The position numbers and the translations under genes are program-made. From Gnetum montanum (Eukaryota; Streptophyta; Gnetopsida; Gnetales; Gnetaceae), in NCBI GenBank assembly GCA_015680685.1, contig MNCI01005798.1, positions 127,644-163,686 of the forward strand: a stretch of DNA of 36,043 bases. The letters are read 5' to 3'. Below the pieces are notes generated by a model. The model did not search any database. It was not told the DNA's origin and saw only the letters and a list, made by a program, of their open reading frames with translations. Positions 1 through 8,727 of this stretch are shown here, one piece after another. Positions within the stretch are counted from its first letter, which is position 1. Each line of letters begins with the position of its first letter.

Positions 1-713
1 AGGTGAATTTGGTTATAACCAGAGAAGCCATCCATGAATGATAGGAGTGCATGCCCAGCTGTTGTATCGACTAGTTGATCGATACTCAGGAGCGGGAAAT
101 TATCTTTGATTGTGGCTTTGTTCAAATCCTGGAAGTCTATGCAAATGCGTATACTCCCGATCTTCTTTGGCACGACCATAATGTTAGATACCCAGTCCGA
201 GTAATTGACTGCACGAATGAAACCAGCCTGGTAGAGCTTGGTGATTTCATCACACACGGCTAGCACAATCTCTGGCTTGATTTTGTATGCCTTTTGCCTA
301 ACTACTTTGATCTGTGGATCTAAGATGATGTTATGTTGGATTAGCCTAGGATCTAGTCTAGGCATATCCTCGTATGACCATGCAAAGACAGTGATGTTGT
401 CTTGCAGGACTTGTGTTACGGCATCGTGCGTTTCTTGTTCTAACAAGGAACTGACTTTAAGAGTTTTAGCTTTGCCCCTATGCGTGACGATAGAGACCTC
501 ATTAAGGGGGTCTTCGATTATGTCCCCAGCTTCCAAGTCTAGCATTCACATCAACTGTTCTGGCCATTCCGGGGACATCTCCGACATAGCTATAGTTACG
601 TCTTCTAAGGGGAGATTAATATCTATAAACGCGGGATCGAATTGCCTAACTATCTTGCCGTATGGACCAGCCAGAGTTAAAGGTGTTGACAGTGTTGCGT
701 CCATTTGTTTGTC
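1..713 (-). pseudogene. pol: Start of Ty3/gypsy (Tat-type) reverse transcriptase, pol exon 2, cut by the window edge
   Basis: This is the N-terminal part of a reverse transcriptase that would copy element RNA into cDNA. It is read right to left from a candidate splice acceptor at 714. Visible motifs in order are FAWSYEDMP (about 392-366), AGFIRAVNYSDWVSN, VPKK, RICIDFQDLNKA and SFMDGFSGYNQI next to the edge. These are the fingers and first aspartate region of plant Ty3/gypsy RT, and the FAWSYEDMP-type leader is typical of the Tat lineage. The catalytic YxDD box, RNase H and integrase would lie beyond position 1. One in-frame TGA (546-548) interrupts the segment ahead of the RT core. The plus-strand ORFs over 75-744 are shadows. 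Family assignment is confident; lineage is inferred from motif style. Confidence 0.93.
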
Positions 714-745
714 CTGCAAAACTGCAAAGTGCGTAAATAGTTAGA
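714..745 (-). other. 3' splice site with branch point of the gag-pol intron
   Basis: Minus-strand sequence shows CTAAC (744-740), then a T-rich run and two tandem acceptors, TTTGCAG and TTTTGCAG. The second ends at 714 and leaves RT in phase 0. The RT frame has a TAA stop just upstream (743-741), so an unspliced RT would have to initiate at the ATG at 704-702. Confidence 0.6.
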
Positions 746-1102
746 AAGAAGATGACGTGATGGCTAGCAAACGTGGAAAGCTAGCAAAATTTTGAATTGT
801 AATGAAGTTGTAATCAATGCTACCCAATTACGAGGCGATAAGATGTGGTAGTTTAACGTCATTTCGGACTACGGTGCGTGCGATATCAGCCGCATTAATA
901 TCTTGATTTTCGGGTTCCGTTTCAGGAAAGTCCCGCTGAAATCGGATATTAAGTCGGTGATTCTCGCATACAAATAGACGGTTTTTTGGTTAGAATGGAC
1001 TGTTGGCTATCGTGCGTTCAAATTTGCAGGTATTTTCTAGCAAGAGCGAGAAGATCAGAGGATTTGAAGGTGCAAAGTTGTGCATTTGTTGAAGCTGTGA
1101 TA
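745..1102 (+). promoter_or_regulatory. Upstream region of the antisense gene; weak promoter candidate
   Basis: This 358 bp stretch between the RT acceptor and the ATG of the antisense gene has no coding signal. A TATA-like ATACAAATAG lies near 967-976, about 130 bp before the ATG at 1103. The region contains several GTGCGT and GCGT words like the rest of B's non-coding DNA. If the antisense gene is transcribed separately, its promoter should be here; the motif alone is weak support. Confidence 0.25.
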
Positions 1103-1215
1103 ATGGCACCTAAGAAGAAGAACACTAAATTGGCTAAAATTGATGAGGTACAGGAGAACCTGGAGCGTGTTCAGCAGGCCATGGTCGAAGTGCGTGACCC
1201 GACACCTTTGAACCG
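1103..1215 (+). CDS. Antisense gene exon 1: basic N-terminus
   Basis: It starts at ATG 1103 and encodes MAPKKKNTKLAK followed by an amphipathic, Glu/Gln-rich stretch. The PKKK cluster resembles a nuclear localisation signal. The donor is GTAGGT at 1216, leaving phase 2. This start is chosen because it is the ATG that begins a compact basic segment; an earlier ATG at 986 in the same frame gives a Cys-rich, less protein-like leader. Confidence 0.55.
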
Positions 1216-1494
1216 GTAGGTCATTCTTTGCATGCTCGTGCTATTTCAGCGTTTATGCTATACAACGTTCTTCGTGTAAGTAAGGGTTGGGTTATAGGAC
1301 TTGCGTTATAGCATGGGTTTGGCATGGTTGCTTTTATCGCCATTGTCAGAGACGAACCTTGCGCTGTTGCAAGGGTTTGGGTGATTTCCACATAGTAGCT
1401 AAGCCTGGTGTGTAGTGTTTCTGTGTTAACGATGCAACTGTAAATCTAGGCATTGATCTATGTAGCATGTTTTTTGTACAATGTCGTGCTGAAG

Positions 1495-1931
1495 CCTATT
1501 CTGATTGTGTTAGACATTATTGGGGTTTTGTGTTGGGTAAACCCCATCGTCCCCAATGTCCCTCCTCCGCACACGCGAGTGCACTGGAAGGCCATCTGGT
1601 TCCGAAAGGGGGCGCTGGAGTTTTTACAGTTCTTACTGCACAACTTCAGCATCATCGTGTAGTCTAATGTGACCGATGATGTTGCCGGTGCCATTTTAGA
1701 GCACCTGTTGGCGGGGTCTGCAGAGGGGATTCTGGCTTACTTGACAGATGGGGCCATCGATACGGGTGATCCTGAGGACCAAGCGTTGAGCGCCCAAGGC
1801 CTGAGGAATTTACGCTGGATCTGGAAAATGGCCCGTTTCAGTTGTTATCATGCGTATAACACGCTGTTCGTGGCTCGCCATGTTTCAACCTACTTCCAGA
1901 ACCCACAAGGCATGGTGTACTATGCGGGCAG
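1495..1931 (+). pseudogene. Antisense gene exon 2 (left border uncertain), with a TAG
   Basis: In the frame that continues into exon 3 it encodes an aromatic segment (ALEFLQFLLHNFSII), then a TAG at 1663-1665, then AILEHLLAGSAEGILAYL and VARHVSTYFQNPQGMVYYAG. The donor GTAAGC at 1932 is phase 2 and fits exon 3 exactly. Possible acceptors end at 1494 and 1513; neither matches exon 1's GTAGGT donor in this frame, so a small frameshift or another exon 1 donor is likely. Confidence 0.6.
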
Positions 1932-2049
1932 GTAAGCAAATTCTGCCAACTGTATTGTCTTTGTTATTGCTATAATTTTTGTTATCGATGTGAAGTGTAA
2001 GAGAAGTCTATATGCAAAGTGTAAGTTAAGCCTACGTTGTATGGTACAG

Positions 2050-2324
2050 GTTTTTCATACACGATAACAGGTTAATTGGCGATGGTGATGCATTGGCCTG
2101 GGCCGAAACGGCAATAATGGCATTTACCGCAACCAACAACGTGCGTGCCAGCGTTATAGGGCAAATCGGCCATGAGATGCATGAGTATCACACCCGCTAC
2201 GAGCGCCCTTTTAAGAATTTCCAGGAGCTCGGGTGGCTGCACAATGACTGGACCTTAGAGTCGCCCCTTACAGTTGAGGACGTGCAGAGGGACCTACCGC
2301 CATTCCCTTTGCCCTTCGGACCTG
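2050..2324 (+). CDS. Antisense gene exon 3, intact
   Basis: Its borders are an ACAG acceptor at 2049 and a GTAAGG donor at 2325. The exon is open throughout and encodes a segment with ALAWAETAIMAFTATNNVRA and a Pro/Phe-rich end (PPFPLPFGPG). Phase 2 in and phase 1 out match both neighbours. I see no known domain. Confidence 0.7.
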
Positions 2325-2421
2325 GTAAGGCCGTTGCGTATTCTAATGTTATGCGTGTATTTGTGAGTCATGGACATTGCGTAATAGCGTTTCTATTTGA
2401 CTTGCGTTTTATGCTTTTCAG

Positions 2422-3462
2422 TCAGGGAATCCCGGGAGATTACCCTTACGATTTCCAGCCATGAGGCGAGGGATGTCCTCTTCCGCTATGGCGATATTAA
2501 GGACGCACAGTGCTGGCTCGGCCACTCGGCGGCCCCTGTCGCGGTGATCGACAAGATCCGGGCAGCGGGGTTAATGCACCTGTTTTTGGCTACGACCCCT
2601 GATGTCCCCGCCAGTGAAATGATAGCTTTGGTCAACTCCTTCAGCGAGAAGGCAGAGCGTTTTTGCACGCGCGTGAATAACGTGCACGTAAGTTTCGATA
2701 TCGATGCTCAGCTCTTCACGGACCTGTTTGGCATTCCCTCGAACGGCCTACCCGTAAAGGTGAAGACCAAGAGGAGCACTAGATTCCAGGAGTTTCTGAA
2801 GGAGTGGGTGAGGATCCCAAAAGAGACCAAAGGGTTTCCTTGTGAGAAATTCGAGATGGGCGCCGCCAAGACATTGTATCCCCTTTTTCGAGCCTGGACT
2901 TTCACCAAAACCCTCTCGCAGGCGAAGTTCTTTTCTATAGAACAGACCCACATTATGCGAGAGGTTCTGGAGGAGGGAACCCGGTTCGATTGGGCAAATC
3001 ATTTGGCCAAGAGACTGCGCAGCGAAATGGTCAAGCTTCGCAAGAAGCTTGAGTCCCGTTTCAATGTGCATTTCACCTTTTTCATAGCTTACATCTGGCG
3101 GTTTACTGAGTTTCTGGTCATCCATAGGAATGAGGTCTAGGAACAGCAAGACCGAGACCAGCTGTCCAAACCTTGGATTTCCCACATTCTCAGCACTACC
3201 CGCGGGCAGGATCCGCCGGAGGGAATCGGGGAGTCATTGTTTGTAACGACTAAAGGCTTGGTGGCTCCCCAAGTGCGAGGTCTCGACAGCGTGGGCGGGA
3301 TAATGCCTACCTACACCGGCGACGCCTCGCGAGGGAAGCGCGTGGTGGAAGAAATTGTGGAACCGGCAGCTCGGCGCAAACGGCTCCGTCTTACCGAGGC
3401 CCCTGGGGGTAATGCAAGTCAAACTGTTGCGGTCAAGGTTCAATGGAATAAACCTCCACCTG
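2422..3462 (+). pseudogene. Antisense gene exon 4: large central exon, with a TAG
   Basis: The acceptor TTTTCAG ends at 2421 and the donor GTAAGT starts at 3463. It encodes the most globular part, with FDIDAQLFTDLFGIPSNG, KRSTRFQEFLKEWVRIPKE and FFSIEQTHIMREVLEEGTRF. The F-D-x8-LFGIP-x2-G pattern loosely recalls the core of large plant transposon-associated ORFs, but that is weak. TAG at 3138-3140 interrupts it, and the same frame stays open to the donor, ending in a basic patch (AARRKRLRL). Confidence 0.7.
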
Positions 3463-3543
3463 GTAAGTGTTAAAGGATTGTAGTACGCAATGTTTTATCT
3501 GGATGGTCTGGCATTATACGCTAACGTGTGATGGTGTAAACAG

Positions 3544-3771
3544 TAAAAATGACAGGAAAATTGACCCTTGAGACAGGTTTGATGGTATTAAGCCGTGGGG
3601 AGGGGGCCTCAATTTTGGAAGAAGAGGCCCCAGCTATTAATGTGAGCCTTGTGCAGGTTCCGGTGCATGAAGAGGCCCCAGCTACTGGAACCAGCAATGC
3701 ACAGACTCCACTGCGTGAAAGGGAAAAAGATACGGAAGATGTTGATGGGCTTGCCACTGTCACCGGCAGAG
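3544..3771 (+). CDS. Antisense gene exon 5: acidic linker with a short repeat
   Basis: The exon runs from an AACAG acceptor (ending 3543) to a GTAATG donor (3772) and is open. It encodes a Glu/Ala/Pro-rich, probably disordered linker in which an EEAPA motif occurs twice (EEEAPAINVS and HEEAPATGTS), so a short internal duplication is likely. Confidence 0.65.
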
Positions 3772-3841
3772 GTAATGAGTGCGTTAGCGTGTTTGAAGAG
3801 TCTTGTTAATAGATGGAGTGTCTAACCATATTACGCTATAG

Positions 3842-3970
3842 GGGAAGAAGATGCATCTACGTCTGCTGCTGTGAGCAAAATGTGGAGGGATTTCCCCAAC
3901 AAATTTGCCTTCATGGAAGGCGTTGTTGATGACATGATCGAGTGTTTGGAGCGCGTTGAACCTGGCGCTG
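3842..3970 (+). CDS. Antisense gene exon 6: short helical exon
   Basis: This 129 bp open exon lies between a CTATAG acceptor and a GTATGT donor, phase 1 on both sides. It encodes a segment with KMWRDFPNKFAFMEGVVDDM that looks helical. It is too short for domain recognition, but its phases fit both neighbouring introns. Confidence 0.6.
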
Positions 3971-4048
3971 GTATGTTATAGCCGTAATGAATTTACGACA
4001 TGATGTTTTAGTAATGTGTCATCCATATTGATGCTTGTTTTCTGTTAG

Positions 4049-4866
4049 GAGCTCACCTCCAATGGGATCCCGCGGAGCCCATTGATTTGGACACAACGGA
4101 GCCCCCATCTGATGGGGTGGTCATGCCACATCACATTTATGAGGAAATGCGTAAATGTGTGTTACGCTCGACACGCTTCGTATGGGAAAGTAGAAGCGTT
4201 AATGAAAGCCTATGGAAAAGGCTGCAGCGGTCGGAGCAGAGGGTTGAGTCCTTGACCAAAGAAGTGGGGGACCTAAGGGCGCGGTACAAATTCCTACAGG
4301 CTCGAGTGATGGGGGATGAAGACTGGCGTACTGTTGTTATTGATCACTCCCATTACTGGACAGCCATCAAGAACAGCGTATAGACCAGCCAGGCGTTAGT
4401 AGAGCAGAGGATGCAAATCGAACTCCTAGCTCAGAAAATCCGGGACTGGAGAGACTACTGCACCAGCATTCAAGAATGGGGGCAGAAGGAGAAGGACCAA
4501 AAGCACCTATATAAAAGGGAAAACACCGCTTATCAAAAATACTACCGTGATTCTGCCATCAAACCTCAGTCCCTGGAGGTTTTCGTGGACACCATCGGAG
4601 CGTCGGAAGCTTTTAAGAAGTTTGAAGAGCAGGTGACCGTAACTACTTCCTCGGAGAGGGCAGTGGTTTTCCCTAGGAATCAGGCTACGATCCCTACCTT
4701 CTTCCCAGATCTGCCCCGCTGGAGTAGCGTGGAGAAAGGGAAGGTGAAAGCTGGAGCTACGTTGGGTGAGGATGTGTGGCCAGACCTGACAGAAGACGAG
4801 ATTATGCAGCGCCTGTGGGCTGGCCTGGACAAGCTCCCCTTTGTTGCGGAAGTAGGGACATCGCGA
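4049..4866 (+). pseudogene. Antisense gene exon 7: charged coiled-coil-like region, with a TAG
   Basis: It runs from a CTGTTAG acceptor to a GTAAGT donor at 4867. It encodes a long charged helix (SLWKRLQRSEQRVESLTKEV, then VGDLRARYKFLQARV), a TAG at 4381-4383, and in the same frame another charged segment (MQIELLAQKIRDWRDYC). The spacing of leucines and charged residues suggests a coiled coil, hence oligomerisation. The last part is less helical (RNQATIPTFFPDLPRWSSVE). Confidence 0.7.
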
Positions 4867-4946
4867 GTAAGTTTACGCATGACTTAGTCGAAAAGTTTAC
4901 TGGTTTGTATTGTCTATTCTAATTTTTTGAGGTTATTTGGCTTTAG

Positions 4947-5168
4947 GTACTGGAAGAAGATAGAGAAAATACGCCAGCTGAGCGGCTGGGAGAGGAAACA
5001 GAGGAAGCAGAGGAGGAACGCAAGAATGAAAAGCGTTCTCCTGTGAAGCCATTGCCGGAACAAGAGCCTCGTGAAGGAGCAATCTTTCATGAAGGCATAA
5101 TTCCCAGAAATGATGGCCCACTGGAGGACGACCTTTTGGGGCTAGATTCAGTTAAGAGATACCGGTGA
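4947..5168 (+). CDS. Antisense gene exon 8: Glu-rich C-terminus and stop
   Basis: The acceptor is GGCTTTAG (ending 4946), phase 0. The exon encodes a strongly acidic tail (EETEEAEEERKNEKRSPVKP) and a C-terminus ending in GLDSVKRYR before TGA at 5166-5168. A tail this acidic is probably disordered. Downstream DNA is AT-rich with no clear AATAAA signal. Confidence 0.65.
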   Translation, partial: VLEEDRENTPAERLGEETEEAEEERKNEKRSPVKPLPEQEPREGAIFHEGIIPRNDGPLEDDLLGLDSVKRYR

Positions 5169-5386
5169 CAGTGGCAGCAGAGGGAATGCGTAATTATTAT
5201 TTATGCAAAATTTTATTGATGCAAGGTCGGGTGTTGTTCTGAATAACTGTTGACGGATTGTTGTAAAGTCTAATGAATATTTGAAATGTTAATCAGTTTG
5301 TTGTTTGGCTTTTTATGCCTTTGTCTGCGTCAGCATGAAAATATATGTTAAGGATTCTGTCTAAATGATACTGATAGGATGTAATA

Positions 5387-5665
5387 ACTAGTTTAAGGTC
5401 GTTGCAGGCCGGTTGCGCATTCCAGCGTAAATGGTTATAGTATACAATATTGCGTTACTAGTTTATGGCCATTGCGGGCCTGTTGCGTGTTGCATGGCAA
5501 GCGTAAATAATGATAGTTTCGGATGACTAGTTTAAGGCCGTTGCGGGCCGACTGCGTAACTACGTACAACGGTATGAATAGGTTGATTTTTTATGACTAG
5601 TTTAAGGTCATTGCGGGCCAACTGCATAAATTGCGTATAACAGTAATCTTGTATAAATGCGTGAA
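5387..5665. repeat. 70 bp tandem repeat, four copies, inside the gag-pol intron
   Basis: Copies start with ACTAGTTTAAGG or a near variant at 5387, 5457, 5526 and 5596, so the period is 69-70 bp. Each unit carries a TTGCGGGCC-type core followed by a GCGTAA-like word. The array lies between the 3' end of the antisense gene (5168) and the donor of the sense intron. Tandem arrays are common in non-coding parts of Tat elements. The rest of 5169-5799 holds no gene I can see. Confidence 0.9.
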
Positions 5666-5793
5666 GTAATGTGAAAGCGTAGCTAACGTGGGTATGATAA
5701 AACACGCAAAAAATGCAAAGCATAAACACGGAAAGCAAATATACCATAAAAAAGTATGTTGAAATAAAAGAAGCTGTTATGGGGAGTACGCTA

Positions 5794-5871
5794 ACTTACA
5801 AGAGAATGGTGGTACATGCAGAAGACCATTGTTCAACCGTCGATACGCAATTGTCTCTTAATGGCTTTTAC
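5794..5871 (-). other. Candidate 5' splice sites of the gag-pol intron
   Basis: Two donors lie near the end of the protease ORF. GTAAGT at 5799-5794 is a perfect plant donor in phase 0, but it lies downstream of an in-frame TGA at 5835-5833, which may be a decay mutation. GTAAAA at 5871-5866 is weaker and also phase 0, but it lies before that stop. Either joins in frame to the acceptor at 714. Confidence 0.5.
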
Positions 5872-6785
5872 ATTGAGTGCTGCGTAAGGGCGAGGAGGCT
5901 CGTGGTTTGACTCCTCTACGCTGTCATCCGAAAATGGCAGGTCGGCCCAGGCTAGACCGTCGTCATTGTTGTTAGTTTGTTTAGGGGTTTGGAGATGGGA
6001 CTGCTCATTAGTTGTTTCAATCTCCGAACCCCGTTCCTCTTCAATGTTATTGACAGTCCTAGGGGTAACCTCGTCGCCGCGTATGATGACCTCCCCCCGG
6101 CGTAGGGCAGGTGTATCTCTTGGTGTATCGGCGACAAAACTGCCCTCAACTGGGCTAACCATGACCTCCCTAAGATCAAGTTGAAACCAGGCATCTCCTC
6201 GATGACTAAGAATGTGGCTTCGGTTGGGAATTGATCTCCCGCCACAAACTCAATACGCATCGTTCCCTTGACTCGAACCCGCGCTCCGTTGAACGATTTT
6301 ACGTAGGCTGTTGTCGTGGGGGTGATCTGGTCGACCAAGCCCAGCCTATCCACTATGGAATACGGAACGACATTAGCAGCTATGCCATCATCTACGTGCA
6401 CCCTCCGGATCCAGTACTGGCAGACCCGAATGGTAATGAACATGGGCTCAGTTGTTACTTGACCTTTCTCCGGGTCGTCTTTGACAGACTCGTCAAGAAA
6501 GGTCAGCGAGGTAGGCTTGGGTTGTTCAGCTTCGGAAGGAAACATGACAACATGTATCGCTTCCTCTTCTGCTGGTAGGTTGCCATCCACTGATGTGGAT
6601 GTTAGCATGCGTACCATAGCCTCACGGTGTTCTTGAGACGTCATCAGTAAGTCGTACAGGCTCAGCGTTGTGTTCTTTTGCTTAAGAGCTTGTTTGACTT
6701 GAGTGAATGCACTGAGGAGGTCCTTCTCTCGGCCAGGTTGTTTATCCCCCTTGTCCTCCTCTATTCGGCCCAAGAGACAGATCTC
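5836..6785 (-). pseudogene. Retroviral-type aspartic protease and tail up to the intron donor
   Basis: The protease fold spans roughly 6446-6108. The active-site block reads VDDGIAANVVP (DDG at 6392-6384), where the family usually has D-(G/S/T)-G. The dimer-related motif FNLILGRSWL is present, as is the strand GTMRIEFV. The frame changes near 6100 at a C run, and the tail (about 90 residues, acidic, no domain) reaches TGA 5835-5833. Beyond that, 33 nt of open frame reach the GTAAGT donor. The D-D-G may be decay in this copy or a family trait. Confidence 0.85.
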
Positions 6786-7660
6786 TCAAGGTGGAGCGGT
6801 GTCAGTGGGAGGGTTGTTCTTTTTCCTGCCAAGAGTAGGTGGCTGCATTTCTGTACCCTTAGCTTGCTTCTGAGGCATAGACAAAGGCACAGAGGCCAGG
6901 GGCTTGGGCTTAGGGAAGCTGAGCGTAAGGTGGTCTTTTGTCGCATTAATTGTAGTGTCTTCCTCCTTTCGCTTAGGAGGTGATGACTGGTTATTCTGAC
7001 CAGAGGTCTGCCCCTGCGTGAGAGGAGCAGGCTGTAGTTTTGGTGCCCTGATAATGAAGGGCGCTCTAGGCGTGGGCACGGACGGAGCCGCGGCTTGAGT
7101 GCTGCTGTGTGACTGAGGGCGTACCTGGGAAGGTGCCTGTATGATGAAAGGTAGCCGTGAGGCCCCACTGGTTGCCGATGAAGTAGTTGGCCCCCTTGGT
7201 GAGCTGGCGGGCACGGCCAAAACAAAAGGCTGTTTTGGCGGTCCCTTACGCTCATCGTCCGTACTCACCACAGTGATTGTATAAGGATCATAGTTTGCGT
7301 TCAGCGGGTCCTTATATACATGCAGTGTTTGGTTTTCCGGGCGTGTCAGGTTACTGCTGTCTAATTTTAGATGACCTTCGTCGATCATGCGTTGAATGTT
7401 GTCCTTCAACGCCCAGCAGTAATCCGTGTTGTGACCACACATCTGGTGGTAGTCATAGAAATGGTCTAGCTGAAAAGATCTCGGAACTGCTGGTTCGTTA
7501 GGTAAGGCTAAAGAAGGATCCTTCAGCAGTTCACAGTGACATCTATGACACTTTAGGGATTCCTCGGACACTTTCTTAGGTTGAATGTGTCCCGCCGCTA
7601 ACAGTTGTTTCAGCAATTCAGAATGCTTTACAGGTAAAGCCACATATTTTGAACGATCTT
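6786..7660 (-). pseudogene. gag C-terminus: altered zinc knuckle and Pro-rich linker
   Basis: The motif YDYHQMCGHNTDYC (7457-7416) matches the CX2HX4HX4C knuckle of Tat-type gag except that the first Cys is Tyr, which would disturb zinc binding. It is followed by WALKDNIQRMIDEGHL, the helix that normally follows this knuckle. A second Cys/His cluster (CHRCHC) lies about 26 residues upstream. The rest is a Pro/Ser/Thr-rich linker in which the word PFII+APS or PFIIRAPK occurs twice. A TGA closes it at 6788-6786, and the same frame resumes beyond. Confidence 0.8.
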
Positions 7661-8727
7661 TACGCTCAAAATTTGGCTTTGGCTGGGGGGACCTTCAGGG
7701 GCAGCTGTGGTTTGGCTGGTGCCAGCACCAGCTGTGGCCTCGGGAGGCACTACCGTGGGTGCCTTCTTGTTCTTGTTCTTTGCACTGTCAGTCAGCGCGG
7801 CTACCGTCGTTGTTGCCTCCTTACCCTTGTCTTTGGCCTTATTGTGTGCATTCTTATAGGCGACATACGTCGGGTCTTTGCTGGCCTCCGCAGCATCTTG
7901 GATGCTCGTAACTTGTGCGAAGGCCTGATGTAAATTACTTGGGGAAAGGTAATACAACTTTGACTTAATGAAGTCATTGACTGCTCCCTTGAACATAGCC
8001 AGCATGTGTGAGTCCGCGATCGGCTCGCGGATCTCATTGAAGGTGGCATTCCAGCGCTATATAAACTTTTGGACGGGCTCGAGCGGGTCTTGTTCCACCC
8101 CCATGAGCTGATCCAGCGTGACTTTCAGCTTCAGGTTGTATTTGAAGCGGGTCAAAAACTGAGTTAGCAGCTCTTCCAAGGTTGAGATGGAAGAGCGTGG
8201 GAGGGCTCGACACCAGTCCAAAGCTTTCCCTGTTAATGACATCGCAAAGACTCTGATAATCGTATGTGGCCACTGTTGAAGCAACAAAGATTCAGATTGG
8301 AAGGTGACTAAGTGAGCGTTGGGATCCCCCTCCCTAGTGCATTTGGTGAAATGAGGGAGGGACATCCCCGGCGGTAACGACAGCATAGGCACCGTTGGAC
8401 TGATCGGATCATCCTGATAAAAGTCCATGATCTGAACAGCATCAGATCCAGCTGCTTTGAGGCATCGAACCTCCTCGGTAAGAGTCTGTATCAATTGGAA
8501 AACTTGGCCCAAGCCTGTTGATGGCAGTGCCTGTGCAGAAGGCATAGGAGGTTGGACCGGGAGGGCGGTGCTAGGAAATGGAAAAGACGGGCGAGGTCGA
8601 CCGACTACTGGGGGGCGGGGATCCTGACAGGTGGGGGAGCCTGTGAAGACCACCACCCACTGGCTTGCACAGGGGGGTTGACCGTCGCCTGCTGCGCGAG
8701 ATAAGGATGTAAATACTGTGGTACTCC
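7628..8727 (-). pseudogene. gag core (Retrotrans_gag type)
   Basis: After a frame change near 8600-8730 the reading resumes and shows a plant retrotransposon gag domain: GDPNAHLVTFQSE (about 8325), the helix VFAMSLTGKALDWCRALP, then LEELLTQFLTRFKYN and QDPLEPVQKFI. A TAG follows at 8059-8057, and the same frame continues with FNEIREPIADSHMLAMFKGA and a helical, Lys/Ala-rich segment to about 7690, where the frame shifts again. GDPxxHL and SLxGxAxxW are the diagnostic motifs. Confidence 0.88.

Larger units (their letters stand above)
1103..5168 (+). pseudogene. Multi-exon gene of unknown function, antisense inside the gag-pol intron of element B (three stop codons in this copy)
   Basis: I do not recognise the product. 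About eight exons (1103-1215, about 1495/1514-1931, 2050-2324, 2422-3462, 3544-3771, 3842-3970, 4049-4866, 4947-5168) give about 1,080 codons ending at TGA 5166-5168. Introns 2 to 7 all have GT-AG borders, mostly GTAAGN donors and T-rich CAG/TAG acceptors, and phases match at each junction. Intron 1 is uncertain because its phase needs a frameshift or another border. In-frame TAG codons at 1663, 3138 and 4381 break the frame, but coding continues in the same frame after each one. Visible traits: Lys-rich basic N-terminus, aromatic-rich centre, acidic Pro/Glu linker, charged helical region, Glu-rich C-terminus. It could be a Tat extra ORF or a captured host gene. No catalytic motif is seen. Confidence 0.8.
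714..5799 (-). other. Putative 5.1 kb spliceosomal intron separating gag-protease from reverse transcriptase
   Basis: Protease coding ends near 5833 and RT coding begins at 713. The 5 kb between has no minus-strand coding continuity but has intron signals. On the minus strand the acceptor is TTTTGCAG (ending at 714) with a pyrimidine-rich stretch and a CTAAC branch-like site at 744-740, 27 nt upstream. The best donor is GTAAGT starting at 5799. Donor and acceptor are both phase 0, so splicing would keep the frame. An intron between protease and RT is established for Ogre elements of the Tat lineage. This one is large because it contains a complete antisense gene (1103-5168) and a 70 bp tandem array (5387-5665). 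No RNA evidence is available here. Confidence 0.62.

Noticed and set aside
75-744. Plus-strand ORFs of 62 and 168 codons
   Set aside because: They lie antisense to the RT coding frame, which carries clear conserved motifs; they are shadows.
2486-3185. Minus-strand ORFs across the large central exon
   Set aside because: They oppose the exon 4 frame, which fits splice phases and is continuous over more than 1 kb; no domain in the shadows.
1103-5168. Identification as a plant mobile domain protein or a plant transposase
   Set aside because: Only loose resemblance in exon 4; the diagnostic motifs I would expect are not seen, so no name was given.
5966-7933. Plus-strand ORFs over the gag-protease region
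   Set aside because: They are opposite gag and protease frames with recognisable domains on the minus strand.
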